In this document: in pieces, positions 8,049-15,843 of the stretch
Position numbering within the stretch: position 1 is the first letter of the stretch
Layout: each line of letters starts with the position of its first letter
From: JAICIG01 sp035532215
GTDB lineage: Bacteria; Planctomycetota; Planctomycetia; Pirellulales; JAICIG01
Assembly: GCA_035532215.1 (NCBI GenBank)
Contig: DATKRK010000051.1
Coordinates: 1 to 23,560, forward strand
Direction: 5' to 3'
DNA: 23,560 nt
Notes under the pieces: generated by a model
Told to the model about the DNA's origin: nothing
Databases searched by the model: none
Seen by the model: only the letters and a program-made list of their open reading frames with translations
Program-made: the position numbers and the translations under genes

Positions 8049-8155
8049 TAAGTTCGCATTGCTCGCCCGGCCTATTCTCGCTAACTTATGCCCGCCCAAA
8101 ATAATGGGGTCTCGCGCTGCGCCCATTCTTTCAATTCCGATTAGCGAGCGATTGC

Positions 8156-11100
8156 ATGAACGCCGAACGGATTCGGTTGCGAAGATTTACAAGCTTGATC
8201 CTCGCCAGCTTGCTTGGCTTGGCGGGATCGATCGCCGGGGCGCAAACGGTCTCGGACTCGAAGCCGGCCGAAGTGGAAACGCATTGGATCTGGTCGCCGG
8301 CCCACACGAAGGATCTGGTTCCGCCCGGCGATTGCTATTTTCGCCAAACCATCGAACTGGCGGGCGACGAAGTGCCCACGCTGCAAATCACCGCCGACGA
8401 CCGCTACGAGGCCTACATCAATGGCCAGCGCGTCGGCAAGGGCGAAAGCTGGAAGTCGTTCAAGACCTACGACGTGCAGGACTATCTCAAGCCGGGACGG
8501 AACTCGATCGCCATCAAGGCGACGAATACCGCGGGCGGTTCGGCGGGCATGGTGGCCCGCTTTGCGGCGGCGGTTGAAGGGGGCGGCGCCGAAGTGCTGC
8601 TGGCCACCGACGCCACGTGGAAAACCAGCCTCAAAGAGGCTGATGGCTGGGAGACGGCCGAGTTCGACGATTCGCAGTGGGTCCCGGCCCGCAGTTTCGG
8701 GCTGTTCGGCCCGACCGAACCGTGGGCCAACCAGGTGGCCAGCGAGGCGCCGGCGGCGGGTCGATTCTTGCTGGGGGCCGAGTTCCGCGTCGAACAGGTC
8801 ATCGCGCCGGAAAATTGCGGCTCGCTGATGGCCATGACCTTCAACGAGTGGGGAGAAATCATCGCCTCGCAAGAAGGCGAAGGCTTGATCGCGATCGTCG
8901 ACGGCGATCAGGACGGCTTGGTCGAAACCGTGACGACCTACTGCGATAAAATCAAAAACTGCCAGGGATTGCTGGCCCTGAACGGCCAGATTTTCGCCGT
9001 CGGCGAAGGCCCCGAGGGGACCGGCTTCTATCGGCTCTCCGACGAAGATCAAGACGGCGTCGCCGACGCTATCAAGCTGCTCTTCGAATTCGACGCCCAA
9101 GCCAGCGAGCACGGGCCGCATGCGCCGGTGCTGGGGCCCGACGGGTTGATCTATTTGGTCATCGGCAACCACTGCAAGCTGAAGCAAGCCGCCGATGAAA
9201 GCAGTCCCTATCATCACTATTACGAAGGCGATTTGCTGCAGCCGCGATACGAAGATCCCAACGGCCACGCTGTGGGCGTCAAGGCGCCGGGCGGCGCCGT
9301 GCTGCGCACCAACACCGAAGGTTCGCAGGTGCAACTGTTCGCCGGCGGCTTTCGCAATCCTTACGACATCGCCTTCAACAAGGAAGGCGAACTGTTCGCC
9401 TACGACGCCGATATGGAGTGGGACCTGGGCTTGCCCTGGTATCGGCCGACGCGAGTCAATCACGTCACGGCCGGCGGCGAATACGGCTGGCGCAGCGGTT
9501 GGGCCAAATGGCCGTCGTACTATCTCGACAACTTGCCGGCCGTGATCGAGACCGAACGCGGTTCGCCGACCGGCGTCGTGTTTTACAATCACTATCAATA
9601 CCCGGTCCGTTATCACAACGCGATGTTCGCCTGCGATTGGTCGCAGGGCACGATCGTCGCGGTCCGCATGCAGCAAGCCGGCGCGAGCTATCAGGCGCAG
9701 CGCGAAGTGTTTCTCGAAGGCCGGCCTTTGAACGCCACCGACTTGGATGTGGGGCCCGACGGCTGGCTCTATTTCGCTACCGGCGGCCGCGGCACCGAAG
9801 GGGGCGTGTATCGAATCGTCTGGACCGGCAAGGCGCCGCCGCAGCCCAAATTGAGCGAGGTGATGCAAGCCGTTCGCCAGCCCCAATTGCAAAGCGCTTG
9901 GGGCCGCCAACAGGTGGCCAGCATCCAGCAAACCCTCGGCAGCGCCGAGTGGGGCCGCCAACTGACTTCGATTACCGAAAACGCGACGCTGCCGATCGCC
10001 GACCGGGTGCAAGCCCTCGACTTGATGCAACTCGTCGGGCCGTTTCCGACGCCCGGCGACCTGGTCAAGCTGGCTCGCGACCCGCACGCCGAACTGCGGG
10101 TCAAAGCGGCGTACCTGATGGGCATTCACGTCGATCCCGCCTGCCAGACGCGTCTGATCGAACTGCTCGGCGACAACCAAGCGATCGTGCGGCGGATCGC
10201 CTGCAACTCGCTCGCCCGCGGCGGCTATCGCCCCGATCCGGCGGCGTTGGTCCCCTTGCTGGGCGATTCCGATCGCTTCGTGGCCTGGGCCGCCGCCCGC
10301 GCCCTCGAGCGTTTGCCGCTCGAGAATTGGGCGAGCCTGGTGATCGAATCGGAAAATGCTCGCGTATTTCTTACCGGCGCGGCGGCTCTGTTGGCCCTTG
10401 AACCGCCCGACGAGACGGTCGATTTCATCTTGACTCGCGGTTCGGAGTTGATGAACGGCTTCTTGAGCGACGATGATTTCGTCGATCTGCTGCGCGTGTT
10501 CCAAATCGGCCTGCAACACGGCAAGCTGACGCGCAAGAACGTGCCCGACTTGTGCAGCCAGCTCGAAAAGGAATATCCGGCCAACGAGGCGCCGAATCAG
10601 GTGCAGCGCATCAACCGCGAATTGATGCGCCTGCTGGCTTATCTCCAAGAACCGAGCATTATCCCCCGTAGCCTGAAGGTTTTAGAGAGCGAGGCGCCGC
10701 TGGAAGAAAAGCTGCACGTAGCGTGCTGCCTCCGCTTTATCGACGACGGCTGGACGGTTCAGCAGAAGCTCGCGCTGGTCGAGTTCTTCGAAAAGGCCCG
10801 CGACTCGCAGGCCGGGCACAGTTTTGCGGGCTATATCGACAATGTTTCTCGAGATTTCCTGGCCCGTTTCAACGACGACGAGCGCCAGCAAGTCTTGTCG
10901 CAAGCGGCGCGTTGGCCGGCCAGCGCACTGTTGCTGTTGGCCTCGCTGCCGGAAAAGCTCGACTCTCGAACGGTGTCGCTGCTGATCGAAATGAACGGTC
11001 GCGTGCCGCCGAATCCGACGCCGGCGATGAAGCGCTTGGCGACCGGCCTGATCGCCGTGCTCGGCGGCAGCCGCGATCCGGCGGCGATGGCTCACTTGCG

Positions 11101-11998
11101 CGAGCAATACGAAAAGAGTCCCGAGCGCCGCGAAGATCTGGCGATGGGACTGGCCCAATCGCCGGGCGGCGAAAACTGGCCGCTCTTGCTGCGTGCTCTG
11201 TCGGTCGTCGAGGGAGTGGCCGCCCAAGAGGTGCTCTCGCAACTGGCCCGCGTCGATCAATCCCCTGAAGAGCCCGAGCCGATTCGCCAGGCCATTCTTT
11301 GCGGACTGAAGCTCGGCGAAAACGGCGGGCCCTTGGCGGCGAAACTGTTGACGCAATGGACTGGCGAAAAGGTCTCCGGCAGCGGCGACAAGTGGGACGA
11401 GGCGTTGGCCGCCTGGCAGCGCTGGTTCCAGGAGAACTATCCCGACGAGCCGGCGCCGGAACTGCCCGCGCCGGCCGAAACCGCGAAGTGGGACTATCAC
11501 GAACTGCTCGGCTTCCTGACGGGCGACTCGGCCACGCAAGGCAATCCGGGACCAGGGGAAGCGATTTTCGCCAAGTCGCAGTGCGTCAAGTGCCATCGCT
11601 TCGGCAACCGCGGCGACGGCGTGGGCCCCGATCTCTCGACCGTCAGCCAGCGATTCCAGCGCAAGGAAATTCTGGAGTCGTTGATGTTCCCCTCGCAAGT
11701 CATTTCCGACCAATACGCCAGCAAGACGATCACGACCGAGGACGGTCAAACCATTACGGGCATCGTGGCCCCGCTGAGCGGCACGACCGTGGCGGTGCTG
11801 CAAGCCAACGGCGAGAAGGTCACGATCCGCAAGGACGAAATCAGCGAAACGGCGCCGAGCAAGAAATCGATCATGCCCGAGGGGCTGCTGAACCAGCTTA
11901 CGCTGGAAGAGATCGCAGATTTGTTCGCCTATCTCGGCACGACGCCGAAAGCGACCAAGATCACGATTCAACAACCCGCCAGCCGGCGCCGCAAGTAA
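8156..11998 (+). CDS. Secreted β-propeller/HEAT-repeat/cytochrome c protein (PVC-type CxxCH protein)
   Basis: A 1280-residue exported protein. Residues 1-29 form a signal peptide (basic start, hydrophobic LILASLLGLAGS, then GAQT). Residues about 38-200 form a β-sandwich domain with ETHWIWSP, FRQTIELAG, ITADDRYEAYINGQRVG, and WETAEFDDSQWVPA. This resembles the lectin-like N-terminal domains of α-L-rhamnosidases. Residues about 205-560 form a propeller of the membrane-bound dehydrogenase type, with LGPDGLIYLVIGNH, FAGGFRNPYDIAFNKEGELF, and DVGPDGWLYFATGGRG. Residues about 590-1100 are helical HEAT-type repeats. The C-terminal cytochrome c domain has CVKCH with Cys1143, Cys1146 and His1147, and a likely Met ligand in IMPEGL. 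It probably acts in the periplasm in oxidation of sugars or polysaccharide fragments, passing electrons to the haem; the substrate is unknown. It stands alone, with repeats directly downstream. Confidence 0.92.
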   Translation: MNAERIRLRRFTSLILASLLGLAGSIAGAQTVSDSKPAEVETHWIWSPAHTKDLVPPGDCYFRQTIELAGDEVPTLQITADDRYEAYINGQRVGKGESWKSFKTYDVQDYLKPGRNSIAIKATNTAGGSAGMVARFAAAVEGGGAEVLLATDATWKTSLKEADGWETAEFDDSQWVPARSFGLFGPTEPWANQVASEAPAAGRFLLGAEFRVEQVIAPENCGSLMAMTFNEWGEIIASQEGEGLIAIVDGDQDGLVETVTTYCDKIKNCQGLLALNGQIFAVGEGPEGTGFYRLSDEDQDGVADAIKLLFEFDAQASEHGPHAPVLGPDGLIYLVIGNHCKLKQAADESSPYHHYYEGDLLQPRYEDPNGHAVGVKAPGGAVLRTNTEGSQVQLFAGGFRNPYDIAFNKEGELFAYDADMEWDLGLPWYRPTRVNHVTAGGEYGWRSGWAKWPSYYLDNLPAVIETERGSPTGVVFYNHYQYPVRYHNAMFACDWSQGTIVAVRMQQAGASYQAQREVFLEGRPLNATDLDVGPDGWLYFATGGRGTEGGVYRIVWTGKAPPQPKLSEVMQAVRQPQLQSAWGRQQVASIQQTLGSAEWGRQLTSITENATLPIADRVQALDLMQLVGPFPTPGDLVKLARDPHAELRVKAAYLMGIHVDPACQTRLIELLGDNQAIVRRIACNSLARGGYRPDPAALVPLLGDSDRFVAWAAARALERLPLENWASLVIESENARVFLTGAAALLALEPPDETVDFILTRGSELMNGFLSDDDFVDLLRVFQIGLQHGKLTRKNVPDLCSQLEKEYPANEAPNQVQRINRELMRLLAYLQEPSIIPRSLKVLESEAPLEEKLHVACCLRFIDDGWTVQQKLALVEFFEKARDSQAGHSFAGYIDNVSRDFLARFNDDERQQVLSQAARWPASALLLLASLPEKLDSRTVSLLIEMNGRVPPNPTPAMKRLATGLIAVLGGSRDPAAMAHLREQYEKSPERREDLAMGLAQSPGGENWPLLLRALSVVEGVAAQEVLSQLARVDQSPEEPEPIRQAILCGLKLGENGGPLAAKLLTQWTGEKVSGSGDKWDEALAAWQRWFQENYPDEPAPELPAPAETAKWDYHELLGFLTGDSATQGNPGPGEAIFAKSQCVKCHRFGNRGDGVGPDLSTVSQRFQRKEILESLMFPSQVISDQYASKTITTEDGQTITGIVAPLSGTTVAVLQANGEKVTIRKDEISETAPSKKSIMPEGLLNQLTLEEIADLFAYLGTTPKATKITIQQPASRRRK

Positions 11999-12050
11999 GC
12001 CGCGTTGCGACCACTCGCGTCTACGCGGCCGGGTGCGAAAGAGACGTTGC

Positions 12051-12261
12051 GTAAGGGAGGGCCGGGCGCCCTCGCCCGGCAGAAGCGAAATCGTGTAAGG
12101 GAGGGCCGGGCGCCCTCGCCCGGCAGAAGCGAAATACAGCCTCGTGCTCAGATCGTTGCGTGCAGATTGACCGCCGCCCCAGCGGAGCGGGGTTTAGGAC
12201 GGGCGAGGGCGCCCGTCCCTCCATCTGTTTAGGACGGGCGAGGGCGCCCGGCCCTCCATCT
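12051..12261. repeat. Tandem and inverted GC-rich repeats
   Basis: Two direct copies of a 41-base unit (12051-12091 and 12095-12135) each contain GGAGGGCCGGGCGCCCTCGC followed by CCGGCAGAAGCG. After a spacer of about 55 bases come two adjacent 35-base direct copies (12192-12226 and 12227-12261, one mismatch). Their core, GGGCGAGGGCGCCCGTCCCT, is the inverted form of the first unit. A third, degraded piece follows from 12262. The two groups can pair into a long fold-back. The block lies just downstream of the cytochrome c protein gene. No coding potential is apparent; short overlapping frames across it only translate the repeat. Confidence 0.75.
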
Positions 12262-12411
12262 GACGGGCGAGGCTGGCCGGCCATCAAATTCATGGCGGGC
12301 AATGCCCGCGTTGCGCTTGCTGTATTATTAACGCCGCAAATCATGTTGCCGCGGCATGATTTGATGCCAAAGCTGAATGCGCCTGAGCGCGGCGCCGACA
12401 ACGCTTGCGAT

Positions 12412-12505
12412 AAAGTAGCAGGCACACTCCGTGTGCCGTCGCCAACCCTGTGATAACGCTTAACCACCAGGCCGGTTACGACACACGGAGTGTGCCTGCT
12501 ACTTT
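12412..12505. repeat. Long inverted repeat with 24-bp perfect arms
   Basis: The arm AAAGTAGCAGGCACACTCCG plus GTGTG (12412-12435) is perfectly complementary to 12482-12505. A loop of about 46 bases separates them. Each arm contains its own small dyad, CACAC-TCC-GTGTG or its complement. The element lies between the cytochrome c protein gene and the 3' end of the rhomboid gene, and could serve as a bidirectional transcription end. Its look, a palindromic unit of about 95 bases at a gene end, suggests a dispersed repeat present elsewhere in the genome, but only one copy is visible here. Confidence 0.7.
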
Positions 12506-12528
12506 GTGGCGGCTCCGCCGCGCTGTGA

Positions 12529-13398
12529 TTAGCGCCGCTTTTGCTGATAGCGGCGACTGGCTTCGATGAGCGTGCCGCGCTCGGCATCGGTCAGGCTCGA
12601 CTCGCCCTCGGCGGAAATCTTTTCCAGGATCCGGTCGAGTTCCTGAGAGAGATCCTGTTCTCGGCTGGCCGGCCTGTGAACTCGCAGTTTCGGTCCCGGC
12701 TTCAGCCGCCGTTTCAACGATTTCAACGATAACCCGCTCGGCATCCAGCGGCCGAGATTCCAGCCGGTCTTGTAATAGATGAAGGCGAAGGCGGCGCCGG
12801 CCAGATGCGCTTCATAGGCGATGCCTTCTCCGCCGCCTCGCATCGACCGGTCGAAGCCCATCACGTCCTGGCCGATCATCAGCGTGCAAAGCACCCAGGC
12901 CGGAATGGGGAACACGCCCCAGAAGTAAAATTGCCGCCGCGGATAGTGCAGCACGAACAGCACGATGATGCCGTTGACCGCGCCCGAGGCGCCCAACATG
13001 CCGCCGGCTCCGCGCCCCGCGGCGCCGGCGACAACAACCCAGACGAGCGAGCTGAGGACGATCATCGTCAGATAGATGCGCAAGAATTCTTTCTTGCCGT
13101 AGATCGTCTCCATGTCGGCGCCGAAAAACCACAGCGCGAACATGTTGAAACCGACGTGCAGGGGGTTGACCGAGTCGTGGGCGAAGCCCGCGGTGAGCAA
13201 CTGCCAGCAATTCCAAGGCTTTTGCAGCAGGTCGGGCGTGACTTTCATCCACTGGCTGAGCTCGCCGCGGAAGATCAACACGTCGGCCAGAAAGATCGCG
13301 ACGTTGGCCAGGATCAGATTGGCGACCATCGAGCGGTCGCCGCCTAGAAAGAAGCCCTTGGGCTCCTCTCGCGCGTAATCTCGATCGTAGAGGCCCAT
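12529..13398 (-). CDS. Rhomboid family intramembrane serine protease
   Basis: A 289-residue inner-membrane protease that cleaves membrane helices. Membrane segments start near residue 25 (VANLILANVAIFLADVLIF). The rhomboid signatures are HVGFNM (His81, Asn85), the nucleophile motif GASGAV (Ser138), and the catalytic His198 in EAHLAGAAFAF, so the Ser-His dyad looks intact. Six membrane segments can be drawn before residue 210. A basic cytoplasmic linker (215-245) follows, then a C-terminal module of about 40 residues (LDRILEKISAEGESSLTDAE..LIEASRRYQ). This resembles the small helical domain often attached to bacterial rhomboids. Substrates are unknown. It follows the coiled-coil membrane protein gene by 100 bases on the same strand and may share its promoter. 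A large inverted repeat lies downstream. Confidence 0.93.
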   Translation of the reverse strand: MGLYDRDYAREEPKGFFLGGDRSMVANLILANVAIFLADVLIFRGELSQWMKVTPDLLQKPWNCWQLLTAGFAHDSVNPLHVGFNMFALWFFGADMETIYGKKEFLRIYLTMIVLSSLVWVVVAGAAGRGAGGMLGASGAVNGIIVLFVLHYPRRQFYFWGVFPIPAWVLCTLMIGQDVMGFDRSMRGGGEGIAYEAHLAGAAFAFIYYKTGWNLGRWMPSGLSLKSLKRRLKPGPKLRVHRPASREQDLSQELDRILEKISAEGESSLTDAERGTLIEASRRYQQKRR

Positions 13399-13498
13399 CG
13401 TTGTTCGACGCCGCGTTTGGCCGTCGGATCCGTCCTGAAATTACGAGGCGGCGATTTCGGCGATCTCCCGCCGCGCCGGTCGCATCAATCTCGGCGCG

Positions 13499-14578
13499 TC
13501 AATTCTCTTCGTACTTGTCGGCGCGACCGCCTTTGGCGCCGTCGATCAACTCGTTCAGCCGCTTGGCGGCCGCGAACTGGAGGTTCGACCACTGGGCGAG
13601 AAGCTGCTTGTTCTCCGCGATCGTTGCGTCGTTTTCAGCCCGCAACGCGGCGACCTTCTTCTGCAACTCTTCCACCTGCGTCGTGACCAAATCGCGCTCG
13701 TCGCTGACTTCCTTCAACTCGGGCTTCAACTCTTTGTCGATCTGCTCTTGGCGCAGATCGACTTGCTTCTGCGTGTCGGCCAATGTGTCCTGCGTGATCT
13801 TCAGATCGGTCGTCGCGGCGGCAATCTTGTCTTGATAACTGGCGATTTCGGCGTGCAGATCGTGGAAAAAGACCACGTAATCTCGCAGCGCTCGCTCGTA
13901 CTTGCCGTTCATCACGCGGGCCTCGGGATCGTCGGGCTGGGCCTCTTTGCCGTTGCGGAAGTACTCGTTAATCACTTCCGCCGGCACGCCTGGCATGAGC
14001 GTGGCTAGTTGCTGCTGGTCGAGTCCGGCGAACATGTCGCTACGGTCGACGGGCATTCGTTCGTACAATAGCCAAGGCGCCTTCGTGCCCGCGATACTCT
14101 TGCGCTGCCGCTCGGACAACTTCATCGTCGGCTCGAGCGTGATCAGCTTGTCGGCGATGGCGGCGACTTTGAATTCCCCGAGGTAATGAAACGTGGTCGA
14201 GTCGCCGTCCTCGAAAACGTAGATGATCGACTTGTCTTGAATGCGGTGCGGATCAGGGTCCGCGACCGCGACGGCGCACTGTCCCGTGTTGGGATTGACT
14301 TGCTGGGCGATGCAGTTCCGCCAGACTCGGCCGCGATCGACCAGTAGATCGTGCTGCGCAACTTCCAGGTCGCGGATGCCGGGCACGGGAGGAGTCGCGG
14401 TGCGGTCTCCTTCGAGGGCGAGCTGCGTTCTTTTGGCGGCGTCTTCCAGCGGCTTGTCGTAACTCTTGGCCGCCTGTTGCCAGTTCTTCTCTGCGCTGAG
14501 CATCTTCATCGCGAAGAAGAACAGGAAGAGCGAGGCTAAGACGATGCAACCGGCGAGTACCTTGCTCCAGATATTCAT
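13499..14578 (-). CDS. Membrane-anchored coiled-coil protein, function unknown
   Basis: A 359-residue protein. Residues 1-27 (MNIWSKVLAGCIVLASLFLF and FFAMKML) form an N-terminal membrane anchor. A central globular part (about 60-190) is rich in β-strands and includes IIYVFEDGDSTTFHYLGEFK and ITLEPTMKLS. The C-terminal part (about 235-340) is a long coiled coil with heptad-like Leu/Val spacing (ITQDTLADTQKQVDLRQEQI, VTTQVEELQKKVAALRAEND). The layout suggests a structural or scaffold protein facing the periplasm. I do not recognise a named family. The frame is open further upstream, but the start at 14578 is chosen because a near-consensus promoter ends about 45 bases before it and the membrane anchor then lies at the N-terminus. 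It probably forms a transcription unit with the downstream rhomboid gene. Confidence 0.82.
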   Translation of the reverse strand: MNIWSKVLAGCIVLASLFLFFFAMKMLSAEKNWQQAAKSYDKPLEDAAKRTQLALEGDRTATPPVPGIRDLEVAQHDLLVDRGRVWRNCIAQQVNPNTGQCAVAVADPDPHRIQDKSIIYVFEDGDSTTFHYLGEFKVAAIADKLITLEPTMKLSERQRKSIAGTKAPWLLYERMPVDRSDMFAGLDQQQLATLMPGVPAEVINEYFRNGKEAQPDDPEARVMNGKYERALRDYVVFFHDLHAEIASYQDKIAAATTDLKITQDTLADTQKQVDLRQEQIDKELKPELKEVSDERDLVTTQVEELQKKVAALRAENDATIAENKQLLAQWSNLQFAAAKRLNELIDGAKGGRADKYEEN

Positions 14579-14627
14579 GTGAACGCTGCCGCGATAGGAA
14601 GACCTTGGGAAATCGCCTCTTAGGTCG

Positions 14628-14656
14628 ATAATAGGCTCGCTGGCGGGGGCCGTCAA
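14628..14656 (-). promoter_or_regulatory. Sigma-70 promoter of the coiled-coil protein gene
   Basis: On the minus strand TTGACG (14651-14656) and TATTAT (14628-14633) are separated by 17 bases and each match the consensus at 5 of 6 positions. The expected transcript start is near 14621, giving a leader of about 42 bases to the ATG at 14578. The -35 box is one arm of a short palindrome, CGTCAA-GCT-TTGACG (14651-14665). Confidence 0.6.
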
Positions 14657-14731
14657 GCTTTGACGATTCCGTAAGATCCGGCCGACATTGCGCATGCGCG
14701 GCTCGAGCAGGATTCGCGCCGCTACAGCCCT

Positions 14732-14737
14732 TATAAT
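14732..14737 (+). promoter_or_regulatory. Candidate -10 box for the amidohydrolase gene
   Basis: A perfect TATAAT lies about 110 bases upstream of the amidohydrolase start, but no recognisable -35 box sits 16-18 bases before it. A promoter that depends on an activator or an extended contact is possible; chance occurrence is not excluded. Confidence 0.3.
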
Positions 14738-14847
14738 CCGGCGCGGCGCCGCCGCCGAGTCTGGTTGCCGGCCCGGCGGGCGACTATGATCGACCAGCGT
14801 GACGAACGGTCGCTTCCGACAGCCCCCTACCGCGAGATCATGCCGCA

Positions 14848-15825
14848 ATGACCCTGGAATTTCACCACAGCCGCCGCGAGTTTCATCGCCTTGCCGCCGC
14901 CGCAGTCGCCGGTATCGGAGCCGGCGCCGCGAAGGTCTTGGCCGAAACGCCGGAAAAAGCAGCCGGCCAAGACCAACTGCCGATCGTCGACACGCACCAG
15001 CATCTGTGGGATTCGAAGAAGTTCGAGTTGCCGTGGATCAAGCCGGGCGATCCGCTCGACAGAAGCTACTTAATGGCCGATTACCGCGAGGCCACGGCGG
15101 GGCTGAACGTCGTGAAAACGGTCTATATGGAGGTCGACGTCGCGCCCAAGCAGCAAGACGCCGAGATCGAATACGTCAGCGAATTATGCGCTCGCGACGA
15201 CAACCCGATGGCGGCCGCCGTGATCTCGGGCCGGCCGGCCAGCGACCGCTTCGCGGATTATCTGGCCCGGCACAAGGACAACCGATATATCCGCGGCATG
15301 CGACAGGTGTTGCACGGCCCGAGCAATCCGCGCGGCTATTGCCTGGAAAAACCGTTCGTCGCCGGAATCCAACGCTTGGGCGAGCAGGGCTGGAGCTTCG
15401 ATCTGTGCATGCGATCGGATGAGCTGGCCGATGCCGCCCGGCTGGTCGACGCTTGCCCCGGCACGCGGTTCGTGCTCGACCATTGCGGCAACGCCAGCGT
15501 CGTGGCGGCCGATCTCTCGGGGTGGCGCCGCGAGATTGCGGCGCTGGCCGAGCGAAAGAACGTGATCGGCAAGATTTCGGGCGTCATCGCCTCGGGCGCC
15601 GGCGGCAAATGGTCGGTCGAGAACCTGGCGCCGATCGTCAACCACACGCTCGACGTTTTCGGCCCGGACCGCGTAGTGTTCGGCGGCGATTGGCCTGTTT
15701 GCACGCTGGCCGCTACCTTCCGGCAATGGGTTGAAGCCTTGCGAACGATCGTCAGTTCGCGAAGCCTGGCCGAGCGGCGCAAGCTGTTTCACGACAACGC
15801 TGTCAAGTTCTACAGGCTGGCCTGA
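14848..15825 (+). CDS. Tat-exported amidohydrolase (fuconolactonase-like TIM-barrel hydrolase)
   Basis: A 325-residue metal-dependent hydrolase of the amidohydrolase_2 group. The N-terminus carries a twin-arginine signal: SRREFHRLAAAAVAG, with Arg9-Arg10 and a hydrophobic stretch to about residue 32. The mature part opens with IVDTHQHLWD, the metal-binding His50-x-His52 motif. Further family landmarks are YMEVDV, IRGMRQVLHG, the Asp-His in RFVLDHCGN, and the late Asp in VVFGGDWPVC. Relatives such as L-fuconolactonase open sugar lactones; a similar role in periplasmic sugar breakdown is inferred. The TAT-type export signal argues for a folded metalloenzyme outside the cytoplasm. It is convergent with the recombinase gene, with only 18 bases between the two stops. 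Confidence 0.9.
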   Translation: MTLEFHHSRREFHRLAAAAVAGIGAGAAKVLAETPEKAAGQDQLPIVDTHQHLWDSKKFELPWIKPGDPLDRSYLMADYREATAGLNVVKTVYMEVDVAPKQQDAEIEYVSELCARDDNPMAAAVISGRPASDRFADYLARHKDNRYIRGMRQVLHGPSNPRGYCLEKPFVAGIQRLGEQGWSFDLCMRSDELADAARLVDACPGTRFVLDHCGNASVVAADLSGWRREIAALAERKNVIGKISGVIASGAGGKWSVENLAPIVNHTLDVFGPDRVVFGGDWPVCTLAATFRQWVEALRTIVSSRSLAERRKLFHDNAVKFYRLA

Positions 15826-15843
15826 GAACGGTGGGATCGACTG

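Noticed and set aside
8048..8089. ATAAGTT...AACTTAT dyad in the divergent gap as an operator
   Set aside because: Arms are only 7 bp with a 28-base gap, which is well within chance; it was not listed as a feature.
8141..10648. 835-residue open frame on the minus strand
   Set aside because: It is antisense to the cytochrome c/propeller gene, whose domains and motifs are unmistakable; the antisense translation has no motif or signal.
12051..12261. CRISPR-like array
   Set aside because: The repeated units are adjacent or nearly so, without unique spacers of constant length, and no cas gene is present.
2160..12587. Small frames translating repeat patches, for example 12005-12232 and 12021-12587
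   Set aside because: They only read through the GC-rich repeats and have no independent start signals or homologous features.
13499..14848. 449-residue version of the coiled-coil protein starting at 14848
   Set aside because: The extra 90 residues cross a near-consensus promoter (14628-14656) and would bury the membrane anchor; the ATG at 14578 fits better.
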